Assembly: GCF_018842675.1 (NCBI RefSeq) | Contig: NZ_JAGTWO010000004.1 | Span: 2,418,001-2,482,000 of the forward strand | Direction of reading: 5' to 3' | From: Candidatus Pantoea bituminis | Lineage (GTDB): Bacteria > Pseudomonadota > Gammaproteobacteria > Enterobacterales > Enterobacteriaceae | Length of the DNA stretch: 64,000 nucleotides | Part shown: positions 9,595 to 19,532 of the stretch, one piece after another | Numbering within the stretch: the first letter of the stretch is position 1 | Layout: the number at the start of each line of letters is the position of its first letter | Made by a program: the position numbers and the translations under genes | Notes under the pieces: model-generated | Told to the model about the DNA's origin: nothing | Databases searched by the model: none | What the model saw: the letters and a program-made list of their open reading frames with translations, nothing else

Positions 9595-11709
9595 TTATTC
9601 CTTACCGGCGTGAGTGATCAGCCAGCAGTTGTGTATATGACGGTTACGCGCGAAATCCTGCGACTGGGTTTTCTGGGTGATATCCTGCGCTTGCAGACCT
9701 AATTCCTTCAGCCCTTCCAGATCCATTTTGAAACCACGTTTATTGTTCGAGAACATGATGGTGCCGCCCCGACGCAGCAGGCGTTTTAAATTACGCATCA
9801 ACATCATGTGATCGCGCTGCACGTCGAAGCTTTCTTCCATGCGTTTGGAGTTAGAGAAGGTCGGCGGATCAATAAAGATCAGATCAAAGTTCTCATCACT
9901 TTCGTTCAGCCAGCTCAGACAATCTGCCTGCATCAGGCGATGCTGACGTCCAGTCAGGCCGTTCAGGCGCAGGTTACGTTCTGCCCACTCCAGATAGGTA
10001 CGTGACATATCAACTGTAGTAGTAGAGCGTGCGCCACCCAGTCCGGCGTGAACGCTGGCGGTGCCGGTATAAGCAAACAGATTAAGGAAATCCTTGCCCT
10101 GACTCATTTGGCCCAGCATCTTACGCGCGATGCGGTGATCGAGGAACAGGCCGGTGTCGAGATAATCAGTCAGGTTTACCCAGAAGCGCGCATTAAACTC
10201 CTGCACCTCAAAGTAATCGCCCTTTTCGCTCAGCTTCTGATACTGCGCTTTGCCTTTCTGACGTTCACGCGTTTTCAGGATCAGGCGATCTGCTGGCAGC
10301 TCCAGCACGGTCAGCGTCGCGCTGATCACGTCAAAGAGACGTTGGCGTGCTTTATTCGGATCAATAGTTTTCGGTGGTGCATATTCCTGAATAATGACCC
10401 AATCGGCGTAGCGATCGACGGCTACGTTATAGTCTGGCAGATCGGCATCATAAATGCGGTAGCTTTCAATTTTTTCCTGACGCGCCCACTTCTCAAGCTT
10501 CTTGAGGTTTTTGCGCAAGCGGTTCGCATAATCTTCAGCGATCTGGTTAGCGCTTTCGCTGCTGTTAACCGCCAGCTGATAGTTTTTCTGTACGCAGTCC
10601 AATGGGCCGTTTTTAGCTTTGAACTGACGATCGGCACGCAGTTGCAAGCAGCTCAGCAGTTCGGGCGAGGCGCTAAACAGCGACAAATTCCAGCCACCAA
10701 AGTGCTGCTTCATAATACGGCCAAGCTGGCTGTGCAGCGCAATCAACGCCGGTTCACTATCCAGTCGTTCACCATAAGGCGGGTTGCTCAAAACCGTGCC
10801 GTGAACCTCTGCTGGCAGCGGATTTTTCAGCTTCAACAAATCTTGTTGGCCAAAGGTAAACAGCTCGAATACGCCCGCGCGACGAGCGTTCGCCTGTGCC
10901 CATTCCAATACACGTCCGTTGTTGTCGTAACCAAAGAAACGCGCTTCGGTGGCTGCGGTACCGGCGCGAGCACGCGTTTGGGCTTCAGTTTTTACTTCAG
11001 ACCACAATGCCGCGTTGAACTGGCTCCAGGCGGTAAAGCCCCAGTGTTTGCGCAGCAGACCCGGCGCGCGATCGCTGGCGATTAAAGCCGCTTCAATCAA
11101 CAGCGTACCGGAACCGCACATGGGGTCGATCAACGGCGTAGTCGGCTGCCAGCCAGAACGCAGTACAATCGCAGCCGCAAGGTTTTCTTTAAGCGGTGCC
11201 TGACCCGTTTGCTGACGATAACCACGCTGATGCAGCGAGCTGCCGCTGAGATCCAGCGCAATACTGGCACGATCGTTATTCAACCAGACGTTGATACGAA
11301 TATCCGCCTGTTCACGGTCAACGTTAGGACGTTCAAGATTTTTGCGGGTGAAACTGTCAACAATGGCGTCTTTAACTTTCAATGCACCAAACTGACTATT
11401 ACGGATCGCATCATTGGTGCCGCTGAAATGCACCACGAAGGTTTTGTCGCTGCCAAACATGGTTGTCCAGTCAACGCTCTGCACGCCAAGGTAGAGATCG
11501 AGATCGCTGTAGACACCAAACTCGCCCAGCGGCAGCAGAATACGCGACGCCAGACGGCTCCACATCAGGCTTTGATACATGATGCGGTCATCAGCTTCGA
11601 AGTGAACGCCTCCCTGCACCACTTGCAAATCTTGCGCGCCCAGCGCGTCTAGCTCACTTTTTAACAGCTCTTCGAGCCCACGCGCCGTGCTGGCAAACAG
11701 AGAATTCAT
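9595..11709 (-). CDS. rlmL: Bifunctional 23S rRNA m2G2445/m7G2069 methyltransferase RlmKL
   Basis: The 704-residue protein (E. coli 702) fuses an N-terminal THUMP domain and RlmL methyltransferase to a C-terminal RlmK methyltransferase. The RlmL half has the SAM motif [14 protein letters not shown] and catalytic motif NPPYGERL. The RlmK half has [11 protein letters not shown] and [11 protein letters not shown]. It makes m2G2445 and m7G2069 in 23S rRNA. A probable sigma70 promoter lies about 36-63 bases upstream, and uup follows after 6 bases, which indicates an rlmL-uup-pqiABC transcription unit. Confidence 0.98.
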   Translation of the reverse strand: MNSLFASTARGLEELLKSELDALGAQDLQVVQGGVHFEADDRIMYQSLMWSRLASRILLPLGEFGVYSDLDLYLGVQSVDWTTMFGSDKTFVVHFSGTNDAIRNSQFGALKVKDAIVDSFTRKNLERPNVDREQADIRINVWLNNDRASIALDLSGSSLHQRGYRQQTGQAPLKENLAAAIVLRSGWQPTTPLIDPMCGSGTLLIEAALIASDRAPGLLRKHWGFTAWSQFNAALWSEVKTEAQTRARAGTAATEARFFGYDNNGRVLEWAQANARRAGVFELFTFGQQDLLKLKNPLPAEVHGTVLSNPPYGERLDSEPALIALHSQLGRIMKQHFGGWNLSLFSASPELLSCLQLRADRQFKAKNGPLDCVQKNYQLAVNSSESANQIAEDYANRLRKNLKKLEKWARQEKIESYRIYDADLPDYNVAVDRYADWVIIQEYAPPKTIDPNKARQRLFDVISATLTVLELPADRLILKTRERQKGKAQYQKLSEKGDYFEVQEFNARFWVNLTDYLDTGLFLDHRIARKMLGQMSQGKDFLNLFAYTGTASVHAGLGGARSTTTVDMSRTYLEWAERNLRLNGLTGRQHRLMQADCLSWLNESDENFDLIFIDPPTFSNSKRMEESFDVQRDHMMLMRNLKRLLRRGGTIMFSNNKRGFKMDLEGLKELGLQAQDITQKTQSQDFARNRHIHNCWLITHAGKE

Positions 11710-11744
11710 ATCGTCACTTCTTACTCTTGAGAAAATTGTTGCGC

Positions 11745-11772
11745 ATTATAGCGAATCAGAGACCTATGTCAT
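11745..11772 (-). promoter_or_regulatory. Probable sigma70 promoter of rlmL
   Basis: On the minus strand a perfect -10 TATAAT (11745-11750) is preceded, with a 16-base spacer, by ATGACA (11767-11772, one mismatch to TTGACA). Confidence 0.65.
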
Positions 11773-11819
11773 AAAGTTAGCTTCTTTTGTCTTTCGCGCC
11801 TGGTTTCAAGGAGAACACC

Positions 11820-12929
11820 ATGATCACGCTTTCCCGCTTATTTATTCATCCTGTTAAGTCGATGCGCGGATTGCACCTCTCACACGCGCAGGTTCTGGAG
11901 AGCGGATTGGCGTTTGATCGCATCTTCATGTTGACCGAACCTAATGGCACCTTCATTACTGCGCGTCAGTATCCTGAGATGGTGCGTTTTACACCGGCAA
12001 TATTACCGGATGGGCTGTTTCTACAAGCCCCGGATGGAAGCCAGTCGCTGATTCGCTTTAGTGATTTTGCCCCGCAGGAAAAACCTACCGAGGTGTGGGG
12101 CAACCATTTTACCTCACGGATTGCGCCGGATACCATTAATCAGTGGTTAAGCGGCTTCTTTCCGCGTGAGGTAGAGTTGCGCTGGATAGGCGCGCAGCCT
12201 TCGCGCCGGGTCAAAAACTTCGCAACCGTGCCGCTGGGTTTCGCCGATGGCTACCCTTTCTTGCTGATCAACAGTGCTTCTTTACACGATTTGCAACAGC
12301 GATCGCCTGCCAGCGTGCGCATAGAACAATTTCGCCCCAATTTGGTGGTGAATGGTGCGGCAGCCTGGGATGAAGATAACTGGGCTGAACTGCAGGTCGG
12401 GGGCGTAACGTTTGAAGTGCCGAAACCTTGTAGCCGCTGCGTTTTTACCACCGTGAACCCAGAGAGCGGTCGCAAACATCCTGATGGTCAGCCCCTCGCC
12501 ACATTACAGCGCTTCCGTAGTGCGCAAGATGGCAGCGGCGATATCGATTTTGGTCTTAACCTGGTTGCCCGCAACAGCGGCATTATTCGCGTAGGCGATG
12601 AAGTGACGGTGACAAAACGCCATACGCCGCGCGCTTATGGTGCGGGAGCCGTTGTGCAAACGCTAAAGCCGCAGCGGCAGGCAAAAACGGAACTCACTAT
12701 TGACTATCTAGGACAACAATTTAGCGGTGACAATCAGCAGGTTCTGCTGGAGCAGCTCGAGATGCAGGGTTTCCGCATTCCCTATTCGTGTCGGGCAGGC
12801 TTGTGCGGCAGCTGTAAAATGACGTTGGTTTCAGGCGAGGTCAAAGCGTTGAAGCAGAGTGCCATTCGCAGTGATGGCACCATTTTGAGTTGTAGCTGTA
12901 TCCCGGCGGGAAATATCGAACTGGCTTAA
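11820..12929 (+). CDS. ycbX: MOSC and 2Fe-2S domain protein YcbX
   Basis: The 369-residue protein starts at the ATG at 11820, which has a strong AAGGAG ribosome site 6 bases before it; the frame also opens 33 bases upstream. Residues about 1-270 form a MOSC N-terminal beta barrel and MOSC domain with the [10 protein letters not shown] cysteine. The C-terminal 85 residues are a plant-type ferredoxin domain with CRAGLCGSC and a further Cys-rich SCSC segment. E. coli YcbX detoxifies N-hydroxylated base analogues together with YiiM-type activity and depends on molybdenum cofactor. It is convergent with zapC, whose stop lies 5 bases away. Confidence 0.95.
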   Translation: MITLSRLFIHPVKSMRGLHLSHAQVLESGLAFDRIFMLTEPNGTFITARQYPEMVRFTPAILPDGLFLQAPDGSQSLIRFSDFAPQEKPTEVWGNHFTSRIAPDTINQWLSGFFPREVELRWIGAQPSRRVKNFATVPLGFADGYPFLLINSASLHDLQQRSPASVRIEQFRPNLVVNGAAAWDEDNWAELQVGGVTFEVPKPCSRCVFTTVNPESGRKHPDGQPLATLQRFRSAQDGSGDIDFGLNLVARNSGIIRVGDEVTVTKRHTPRAYGAGAVVQTLKPQRQAKTELTIDYLGQQFSGDNQQVLLEQLEMQGFRIPYSCRAGLCGSCKMTLVSGEVKALKQSAIRSDGTILSCSCIPAGNIELA

Positions 12930-12934
12930 CGCGA

Positions 12935-13477
12935 TTACACCGCGCGAGCGTAGCGCGGTGCAATTTCCTGTTGCTGCGGCTGCAAACGGTCGTTCATCAC
13001 CTTGATTGCATCCCCCAATACCATGCCTTTACCGGCGAGTGTTAAGGCAGGTTGCGCCAGCAGACAGAGTGCCGCGTTATCACCGTTTTCAACCACCAGC
13101 AAACGTGCTTGCTCACCGCTGTCAGCCAACGTCACTTCCACTATTTCACCCATAGCTGGCTGCACACTTTGCTGGCAGCTGGAAAAATGCCAACTTTTAG
13201 GCATCAGCGGTTTAAGGAAGCGTGCGGCAACCAATGCATTCAATACTAGTTCGGCGCGTTGATTATGGCTTAATTCACTGTGACGACACTTCTCTTCGAA
13301 AGTGAAATAAAGCGCGGCGTCATCGACGCAAAAGCCTGATTCGTTGAATGCATCGGGTGTAAGCATTTTGCGGGAATAACGGGAACGAAAAAGCATACCG
13401 TCTGCCAGATCAAGCATCATCCGGTCATGGTCAGCGTCAAAATACCAACGCCAGTTGTCATCAGGTTTGATTTTCAT
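12935..13477 (-). CDS. zapC: Cell division protein ZapC
   Basis: The protein has 180 residues, the same as E. coli ZapC. The N-terminus [20 protein letters not shown] and central segment [18 protein letters not shown] are diagnostic. ZapC is a cytosolic FtsZ-binding protein that promotes FtsZ filament bundling at the division ring. It is convergent with ycbX, separated by only 5 bases, and lies downstream of pyrD on the same strand with a 150-base gap. Confidence 0.96.
   Translation of the reverse strand: MKIKPDDNWRWYFDADHDRMMLDLADGMLFRSRYSRKMLTPDAFNESGFCVDDAALYFTFEEKCRHSELSHNQRAELVLNALVAARFLKPLMPKSWHFSSCQQSVQPAMGEIVEVTLADSGEQARLLVVENGDNAALCLLAQPALTLAGKGMVLGDAIKVMNDRLQPQQQEIAPRYARAV
12938..12960. 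repeat. Perfect hairpin between convergent ycbX and zapC
   Basis: CACCGCGC and GCGCGGTG pair perfectly over 8 bases around a 7-base loop. The hairpin forms the last codons of zapC and lies just past the ycbX stop. There is no T run on either side, so any terminator role would need help. Confidence 0.6.
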
Positions 13478-13627
13478 GGAGTGCCCTGTAGTAAACCGCT
13501 GTGTCTAATTACGCGAAAAAGTGCGAAATAAATGACATAAGGAAAAGCTGAAAAGCGCGTAACAGGCCAAAATATAAACGAGCCGAAGGGAGAAATAAAC
13601 CCCCGGCGCTATATTGTGAGAATTGTC

Positions 13628-14638
13628 TTAGAGATGGGTCACGATATCTTTAATTAACCCCGGCCCTTTATAGATAAAGCCAGAATAAATTTGAACTAAG
13701 GTTGCACCGGCCGCCATTTTTTCACGTGCTGCCGTCAGGGAATCAATACCGCCAACGCCAATAATCGGTAAGCTTCCTTTCAGCTCTTGTGACAGGCGTT
13801 GGATCACCGCAGTGCTGCGCGACTGCACAGGACGCCCGCTCAACCCACCCGCCTCGTCACAATATTTCAGCCCGCTGACCAGTGATCGATCAAGCGTTGT
13901 ATTGGTGGCAATGACACCATCAATTTGGTGACGTATTAAACTGTCCGCAACCTGCACCAACTCCTCTTCGGAAAGATCTGGCGCAATTTTTACGGCCACT
14001 GGAACATATTTAAGGTGACGCTGCTCTAGCTCTTTTTGTTTTGCTTTAATCGCCGAAAGAAGATCATCCAACGCTTCGCCATATTGTAAAGTGCGTAAAC
14101 CGGGTGTATTAGGCGAAGAGATATTAATGGCGATGTAGCCAGCATGGGCATACACCTTTTCCATGCAAATCAGATAATCGTCTTTGCCCTGCTCAACCGG
14201 CGTGTCTTTATTTTTACCAATATTAATGCCGAGGATGCCATTAAACCGCGCCTTTTTGACATTCTCTACCAGATGATCGACACCCAGATTATTAAAGCCC
14301 ATGCGATTGATAATCCCTTCCGCCTGGATTAAACGAAACATACGCGGTTTATCATTACCGGCCTGTGCTCGCGGCGTTACCGTTCCCACTTCCACAAAGC
14401 CAAAGCCCATGGCCGCAAAAGCATCAATACATTCCGCATTTTTATCAAGGCCGGCTGCAAGACCTAGCGGGTTTTTGAAGGTCAATCCCATGCAAGTTAC
14501 CGGACGGGAGGGCAGATTCTGACGAATCAATGCTTCCAGCGGTGTGCCACTGATAAAACGCAATTGCTGAAAGGTGAGTTCGTGTGCGCGCTCGGGATCG
14601 AGCTTAAATAGCGCCGGACGGACGATAGGATAAAGCAT
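13628..14638 (-). CDS. pyrD: Dihydroorotate dehydrogenase (quinone), class 2
   Basis: The protein has 336 residues, as in E. coli. It is a membrane-associated FMN enzyme that oxidises dihydroorotate to orotate using quinone, in pyrimidine synthesis. Visible features are the N-terminal membrane-docking region ([20 protein letters not shown]), the FMN barrel signatures [14 protein letters not shown] and [11 protein letters not shown] (catalytic serine of class 2 enzymes in this area), and the phosphate-binding GVGGIDS. The ribosome site CAGGAGAG precedes the ATG. A 9-base-pair leader hairpin lies 53-82 bases upstream. Confidence 0.98.
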   Translation of the reverse strand: MLYPIVRPALFKLDPERAHELTFQQLRFISGTPLEALIRQNLPSRPVTCMGLTFKNPLGLAAGLDKNAECIDAFAAMGFGFVEVGTVTPRAQAGNDKPRMFRLIQAEGIINRMGFNNLGVDHLVENVKKARFNGILGINIGKNKDTPVEQGKDDYLICMEKVYAHAGYIAINISSPNTPGLRTLQYGEALDDLLSAIKAKQKELEQRHLKYVPVAVKIAPDLSEEELVQVADSLIRHQIDGVIATNTTLDRSLVSGLKYCDEAGGLSGRPVQSRSTAVIQRLSQELKGSLPIIGVGGIDSLTAAREKMAAGATLVQIYSGFIYKGPGLIKDIVTHL

Positions 14639-14690
14639 GCACTCTCCTGAAGGGCGGAAGCGATCGTGAAAGTCAGTGCACGGGTAAATG

Positions 14691-14720
14691 TGCGCCAGAA
14701 TGGTAAAGTGCTCTGGCGCA
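14691..14720 (-). promoter_or_regulatory. Perfect hairpin in the pyrD leader
   Basis: TGCGCCAGA and TCTGGCGCA form a perfect 9-base stem around a 12-base loop. It lies downstream of a plausible -35 TTGATC / -10 GATAAA pair on the minus strand, so it would form near the 5' end of the pyrD transcript. Function not known. Confidence 0.55.
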
Positions 14721-14758
14721 AAAGTAAATTTATCCTGTGCAACTGAATTTGATCAATA

Positions 14759-15766
14759 TCAGCGCTTAGGTGAGTAGCGGGACAATCGATTGCGGCAAGC
14801 CTGGAGTCCCACGAAAAGCGTTGGGCAATACCACAAAAGTTTCATGCGTGGATTTTGTTGAGTGACTTTGCGTACCAGGCGTTCAACCGGTGTGCGCCAG
14901 ACAGCAGGAACTTGCATAGTGTTCTTACGAATCTGACTTAAGCATCCCTGCATTATTGTTTGATAATAATCATCCAGTAATTCCTCATCGATTTCTAAAC
15001 CCTGGTTTTTTAAAAAAGTTTCACTGCTTTCGCGAGCGATAAAGTAATTTTCAATCCAGGAAAAATCTCGCGTACTTTGCGACAAGGAACTTAGCAAAAA
15101 ACGTTTGTAATAGTAGCTCTGGCTAGTGAGATAAATTTGGTTAGCCTGCATATAAAGCGCAAACATATAGGGCGCGTCTTCGTGATTTTGAATCGATAAA
15201 AAACCGATCGATAATCGATTAATCAGCTCGCGCGAAATAATACTGCTCCAGACCACACGATGAGCCGACTGCGATTTCATCAGTTTCATCAATGTATCAC
15301 TGCCACCCGACAGCAAGCCGCTGATATGACGCTGATGAATCAACTGATATTCCCGCTGATAGGCTGGCAGGTCAAAAAACATCTTTGCCCCGAAACAGAA
15401 CAGCTCAATGCCTGAATGGCGAGCCTTCACGCGGCGAAAATCAGCAAACAGTTCGGTTGAAACAAAATCATCTGCGTCCATGAAATAGATGTAGTCGCCG
15501 CTTGCGGCGGCTAATCCCTTCATTCGTGCAGCACTCACTCCGCTGCGCTCGTTACGAAGCAAGGTAACCTGTGGATGGCGCGCTGCCAGATCGGTTAACC
15601 ATTCAACGCTGCCATCTGTTGAACCATCATCAATAACAATGATTTCTTCAGGGGGTGAGGACTGGCGCAACAGTGAAGTCATGGCCTCAGCCAACCAAGG
15701 TTTGCAATTCCAGTTCGGCACAATCACTGATACCGTAGGGCCATCGCGTGAAGTCAGCATTGTCAT
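14759..15766 (-). CDS. Glycosyltransferase family 2 protein (last gene of a glycan cassette)
   Basis: The 335-residue protein has a GT-A fold family-2 N-terminal domain. It begins TVSVIVPNWNCKPWLAEAM and carries EEIIVIDDGSTDGS and the metal/sugar-nucleotide motif in YFMDADDF, at about residues 10-110. The C-terminal half is helical, with many basic residues at the end. It should transfer a sugar from a nucleotide donor to a lipid-linked or surface glycan; donor and acceptor cannot be read from sequence. The start codon overlaps the stop of the flippase gene (ATGA) and has a GGAGGG ribosome site, so the two are translationally coupled. E. coli has fimbrial genes at this place. Confidence 0.85.
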   Translation of the reverse strand: MTMLTSRDGPTVSVIVPNWNCKPWLAEAMTSLLRQSSPPEEIIVIDDGSTDGSVEWLTDLAARHPQVTLLRNERSGVSAARMKGLAAASGDYIYFMDADDFVSTELFADFRRVKARHSGIELFCFGAKMFFDLPAYQREYQLIHQRHISGLLSGGSDTLMKLMKSQSAHRVVWSSIISRELINRLSIGFLSIQNHEDAPYMFALYMQANQIYLTSQSYYYKRFLLSSLSQSTRDFSWIENYFIARESSETFLKNQGLEIDEELLDDYYQTIMQGCLSQIRKNTMQVPAVWRTPVERLVRKVTQQNPRMKLLWYCPTLFVGLQACRNRLSRYSPKR

Positions 15767-17292
15767 CCTCTTCCCTCCAGGTTAAATCTCTTGAGCAAAG
15801 GCGTTTTCAAACGCTTAATCACCAGGCTGTGCAACAGACAACACACCGATAAATTTACCAAGCCAATCAGCCCAAGCCACAGCAGATTGATCCAACGATT
15901 TTGATTCCACTCAATGGGAAGTAACGTGCTGAGCCAGGCAATTAGTGCCGATACGGCCCAGACCATCATTACATCACGTGTTAACCAGGAAAAATGAATG
16001 CCTGGTGCAAATCGCCGATGCACCAACCATGCCCACCCTGTGAGATAGAAAACATTCTGTCCTAGCCATAACCAACCGGTGCCCAACGCGCCAAAATGGA
16101 CCGCTGACCAGATATTGAGGGGAACCAACACGATGGCAAAGAAAGTGAAACCTTTCATATGCAGCTTAAGATTACCGTTCACATATTGCAGATGATAGAG
16201 CAACCCACATATTGCTTGAATACCACTTCCTAACGCATACAGGCTGAGAATAAATGACATCTCATCAACTATCTGCTGCTTCTGGGTCCATGCCCAAAGC
16301 AAGGGGCCTGCGTAAAACGCGATAGTTATACTGAGCGGTGCCATAAAGATAGAAACGGCTTGGGTGGTGTAGCGGTAGAGCTTCAAAGATTCAGTGTCGC
16401 CGCTGCCTGAACGCGTTTTCATTCCTGTCATGCGGGGCACAATAGCCTGCATAATTGGGCTACTAAGCAGTAAAATACCCGTGGCGGCTGTAGCGACAAC
16501 AGTAAACGAACCGTATTCGCTCAGCGGCAGGGTTTTAGAGAGTACCAGCCGATCAATTTGCGAAATAAATGTCCATACAGCACTAGAAAACGCCGCGCTC
16601 AGCGCGAAACGTAAGAAAGGTTTCAGCACCTCTTTAAGATCTTCACGTTTCTCTTGGCGCGCTTCGCGTGGAACAAGTTGGCACGCCTTATAAATACAGC
16701 ATGCGGCTTCCACCACTGAAACCAACAATTGCCAGAAGAAGAACGTCAGGACGGGATTAGGGAAAATTTGTATGACGAGCACGGCACCGAAAGTGCGTAA
16801 GGTCGTAATGATTAAGTTAACGCCGTTCAGCCAGACTTGATGCTCAAACCCAACAATAACGCTGCGATAAGGACTGGTGCGCCAACGTATAGCTGCAGTA
16901 ATCACCATAATACCCACGGCCATCACTACATCATTTGCAGGAAGATGTTTAGCATCCAGCCAATGGGTAGCAATCCACGGCGTCGCAAGCCAGCCCAGCA
17001 CCACAAGCAACAACGTTGAAATCAGAAAGAACTTCGTCAGGGCAGCAAAGAGCGATGGAAACCAAACAAACTCTTTCTGGTTTGCACGATAGCGTGCAGC
17101 TTCACGCATCAATGTTGTCGAAACGCCTGCATCAAGCAATTGCAGCCACGTCAATAGAATTGAAAAAAAGCCAACTAACCCGTAGGCTTCCATTCCAAGA
17201 TGTTGAATATAAAGAGGGACAACTAAAATACCAGACAGTGTCAGGTAAATCTGGCCGATATAATTAGCAATAGCATTACGTTTAATTGACAT
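15763..17292 (-). CDS. Wzx-type oligosaccharide flippase / polysaccharide export membrane protein
   Basis: This integral membrane protein of about 509 residues has roughly 12-14 hydrophobic segments. Its N-terminus (MSIKRNAIANYIGQIYLTLSG, then LGMEAYGLVGFFSIL) is typical of Wzx-like flippases of the MOP superfamily, which move lipid-linked oligosaccharides across the inner membrane. The frame extends to an ATG at 17331, but the family N-terminus fits the ATG at 17292; neither has a strong ribosome site. It is coupled to the downstream glycosyltransferase by ATGA and follows the unknown gene after 87 bases. No polymerase or initiating transferase is next to it, so the glycan must be started elsewhere. 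Confidence 0.82.
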   Translation of the reverse strand: MSIKRNAIANYIGQIYLTLSGILVVPLYIQHLGMEAYGLVGFFSILLTWLQLLDAGVSTTLMREAARYRANQKEFVWFPSLFAALTKFFLISTLLLVVLGWLATPWIATHWLDAKHLPANDVVMAVGIMVITAAIRWRTSPYRSVIVGFEHQVWLNGVNLIITTLRTFGAVLVIQIFPNPVLTFFFWQLLVSVVEAACCIYKACQLVPREARQEKREDLKEVLKPFLRFALSAAFSSAVWTFISQIDRLVLSKTLPLSEYGSFTVVATAATGILLLSSPIMQAIVPRMTGMKTRSGSGDTESLKLYRYTTQAVSIFMAPLSITIAFYAGPLLWAWTQKQQIVDEMSFILSLYALGSGIQAICGLLYHLQYVNGNLKLHMKGFTFFAIVLVPLNIWSAVHFGALGTGWLWLGQNVFYLTGWAWLVHRRFAPGIHFSWLTRDVMMVWAVSALIAWLSTLLPIEWNQNRWINLLWLGLIGLVNLSVCCLLHSLVIKRLKTPLLKRFNLEGRG

Positions 17293-17379
17293 AATTTTTA
17301 ATGGTGTCTGGCTTACTTTCCTAGTATGCATAAGCGTGACATAAAAATATTCGCTCGCCCAGCGGGCTAATTCTTAAAA

Positions 17380-18233
17380 TTAAAACTGGTACTGTGGTTG
17401 TAGCTTTCTTCTCAGTTTCATTAATGTGAAAAATATGACAGGTTGTTTCAGCATTAAGTTTTCCCAATAATTTTTGGCTTTCATTTTATCGCCAAAATAA
17501 TCGATTGCATGTTGAACATTAGCGGAAAGTTGACGCTGTTGTGAGCATTCGCCACGCATTAACTGCGTTAAAGCATGACGTAAATAAATTTCTCTGAAGT
17601 GATTTTTTCAGGAATAAATTGTGTCAGTCTCGTTAACCTTTCATAGTCTGAAATAAATTGCTGGTAGGAAACAGGGTGCTTTAATCCCGTTTGGGCGTTC
17701 ATTGGGGATTCATTAACAGACTGTTGTACAACCCAAACCGACTGGGTATTTAACAACCCCATCAACATGACATCCTGCAAAGTTGTTTCTTTACTAAATT
17801 CTCTTAGTTGTGCTGCGCGCAATACCACGGCGAACAAATCATGTTGCCATAAACCTTGTTCATGTAATTTTTGAAACAAGGCAGAAGAGTTTTGTAATCC
17901 CTGCGGCAATGCATTTTTAACCAGTGAAATCAGGTAACAGTTGAGTTCTGGCAGCGTGTCACTAAGGCTAGCAATCTCTTTTAAAAGATTTTCAGGCAGC
18001 GCATACGCCTCTGGACAAATTACTATAAAATCATCGTCATCCGGCGTGCCATTAGAGAAAGTATACCCTGCGCTGCTGCTTTTATTCGCGATATATCTTC
18101 CACTGGGCAGGCTCTTTTGAAGCCAGTAGCATCCTATCGGTGACTGAGAGGCTGACAACTGTTTCGTACTCAACGTTGAAAGTAGCGTTTCATCATTATT
18201 ATTGCTGTGTTGTGTATCTAAAGATTTCCCCAT
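17380..18233 (-). CDS. Unrecognised protein, first gene of the glycan cassette (frameshifted in this sequence)
   Basis: I do not recognise this family. The ATG at 18233 has an AAGGGAG ribosome site, and the frame as read ends after 222 residues in EKITSEKFIYVML. Adding one base to the six-T run at 17603-17608 continues it as EKNHFREIYLRHALTQLMRG and on to a stop at 17380, giving about 284 residues. The N-terminus is rich in Ser, Asn and Gln. An acidic stretch (TPDDDDFIVICPEAYALPEN, near residue 65) faintly recalls a degenerate family-2 glycosyltransferase. The C-terminus is helical and basic. There is no signal peptide or clear membrane helix. It precedes the flippase and glycosyltransferase, so a glycan-related role is an inference. 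Its base composition looks AT-richer than flanking core genes. Confidence 0.6.
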
Positions 18234-18970
18234 GATCATCTCCCTTAAGATGTGGGCGGACATTGATAAAATAAAGCGTCGCAAAATGCTCTTATTTATG
18301 AAGGCTAACTTTTCTTATCAAATTTTTAATTCAGTCAGCTTCAACTAATTATAAACAGCAACAAAATAACGAAAAGATAAATATTACTGCATTAAAGTAA
18401 CAGTAATGATTCATTGTTCAGTCTTGTTTCACACTCTTTAAAAGAAACAGGGGAAAATTCATCAACACTTGTTACCAAACTTAATAAGGTTAGTTTTATT
18501 TTTTTGATATTGTAATCAATCAGGTAGAAAATCGGGCGCAAAATTAAGGCAGACGTGACAGATTAACGCTACTCTCTTGCTGGCAGAAATCTGTTCCGAT
18601 GAGTTAACCTTGCCAGTTATCCTATTGCTATCAATGGCATTTGCGCTTTTTATGCCCTGAAATTTAGATCGTGACAACGTTTATCTTATACAGCTATTGG
18701 AATTAACGTTATTCATTAACTCAACTGATGACTAACGCACCTTAACTTATTTATTAGTTGAACGCTGAAACGCTATCATTTACCACTTTTCAGATAAAAC
18801 TTAAAAAACATCAATTCGCGTCCCCCTTCATTTATATTTACCGCCCAATCCCGATTTTCAACAATCAATTGCCAGATAAATCATTTAAGACACACCGCTT
18901 GCTCTGCCAGGATGAACGCATCAGTTCTCAACAATAGATAATCAATAACTTTTAGTTATAAGGAGTAGCG
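18234..18970. other. 737-bp AT-rich intergenic region, no gene seen
   Basis: This separates the minus-strand glycan cassette from the plus-strand ssu operon. Stops are dense in all frames and I see no RNA gene or strong terminator. It must contain the divergent promoters. A TAGATAAT near 18942 may be the ssu -10 region, but no confident CysB or Cbl site can be drawn. The 'ops' element found before many long polysaccharide operons was not seen. Confidence 0.6.
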
Positions 18971-19522
18971 ATGCGCGTTATTACGCTGGCGGGTAGCCCT
19001 CGATTTCCTTCACGTTCGACTTCTCTCCTTACGCTCTGCCAGCACAAGCTGGAAGCACGAGGTGTCGAGGTGATTCCATGGAACATCCATAACTTTCAGC
19101 CAGACGATTTGATCAATGCGCGCTTCGATGCGCCCGCTTTATTGGCACTGCGTGAAGATTTGCTGGAAGCGGATGGCTTGATTGTTGCGACACCTATCTA
19201 TAAAGCCTCTTTTTCAGGTGCACTGAAAACGCTGCTTGACCTGTTGCCAGAGCGTGCGCTGGAACACAAAGTGGTTTTACCTCTCGCCAGCGGCGGCAGT
19301 CAGGGACACATGTTGGCGATGGATTACGCGCTCAAGCCCGTGCTGAATGCGCTAAAAGCGCAAGAAATTCTGCATGGCGTTTACGCAGAAGATAGCCAAA
19401 TTACCCATTACGATCGTCAACCTGAACTGTATGCGCCGTTGGCTCAACGCCTTGATGAAGCCGTTGAATCATTTTGGTTGGCGCTGACACGCCACCGACA
19501 CCCCGTTGCTCAGGCTGTATAA
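18971..19522 (+). CDS. ssuE: NADPH-dependent FMN reductase SsuE
   Basis: The 183-residue flavodoxin-like reductase (E. coli 191) supplies reduced FMN to the SsuD monooxygenase. The N-terminus MRVITLAGSPRFPSRSTSLL contains the flavin-phosphate loop, and ATPIYKASFSGALKTLLDLLPERAL is the family core. A good ribosome site (ATAAGGAG) precedes the ATG. It is the first gene of the ssuEADCB operon for using alkanesulfonates as sulfur source; ssuA starts 10 bases after its stop. In E. coli the operon is induced under sulfate starvation through Cbl and CysB. Confidence 0.97.
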   Translation: MRVITLAGSPRFPSRSTSLLTLCQHKLEARGVEVIPWNIHNFQPDDLINARFDAPALLALREDLLEADGLIVATPIYKASFSGALKTLLDLLPERALEHKVVLPLASGGSQGHMLAMDYALKPVLNALKAQEILHGVYAEDSQITHYDRQPELYAPLAQRLDEAVESFWLALTRHRHPVAQAV

Positions 19523-19532
19523 GGAAGAACAG

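Noticed and set aside
10048..11085. A 345-codon open frame antisense to rlmL
   Set aside because: It lies entirely opposite a highly conserved methyltransferase gene, lacks a ribosome site and has no recognisable protein features; it is a shadow frame.
17332..18970. An 'ops'/JUMPstart element in front of the glycan cassette
   Set aside because: No GGCGGTAG-type sequence was found in the upstream region.
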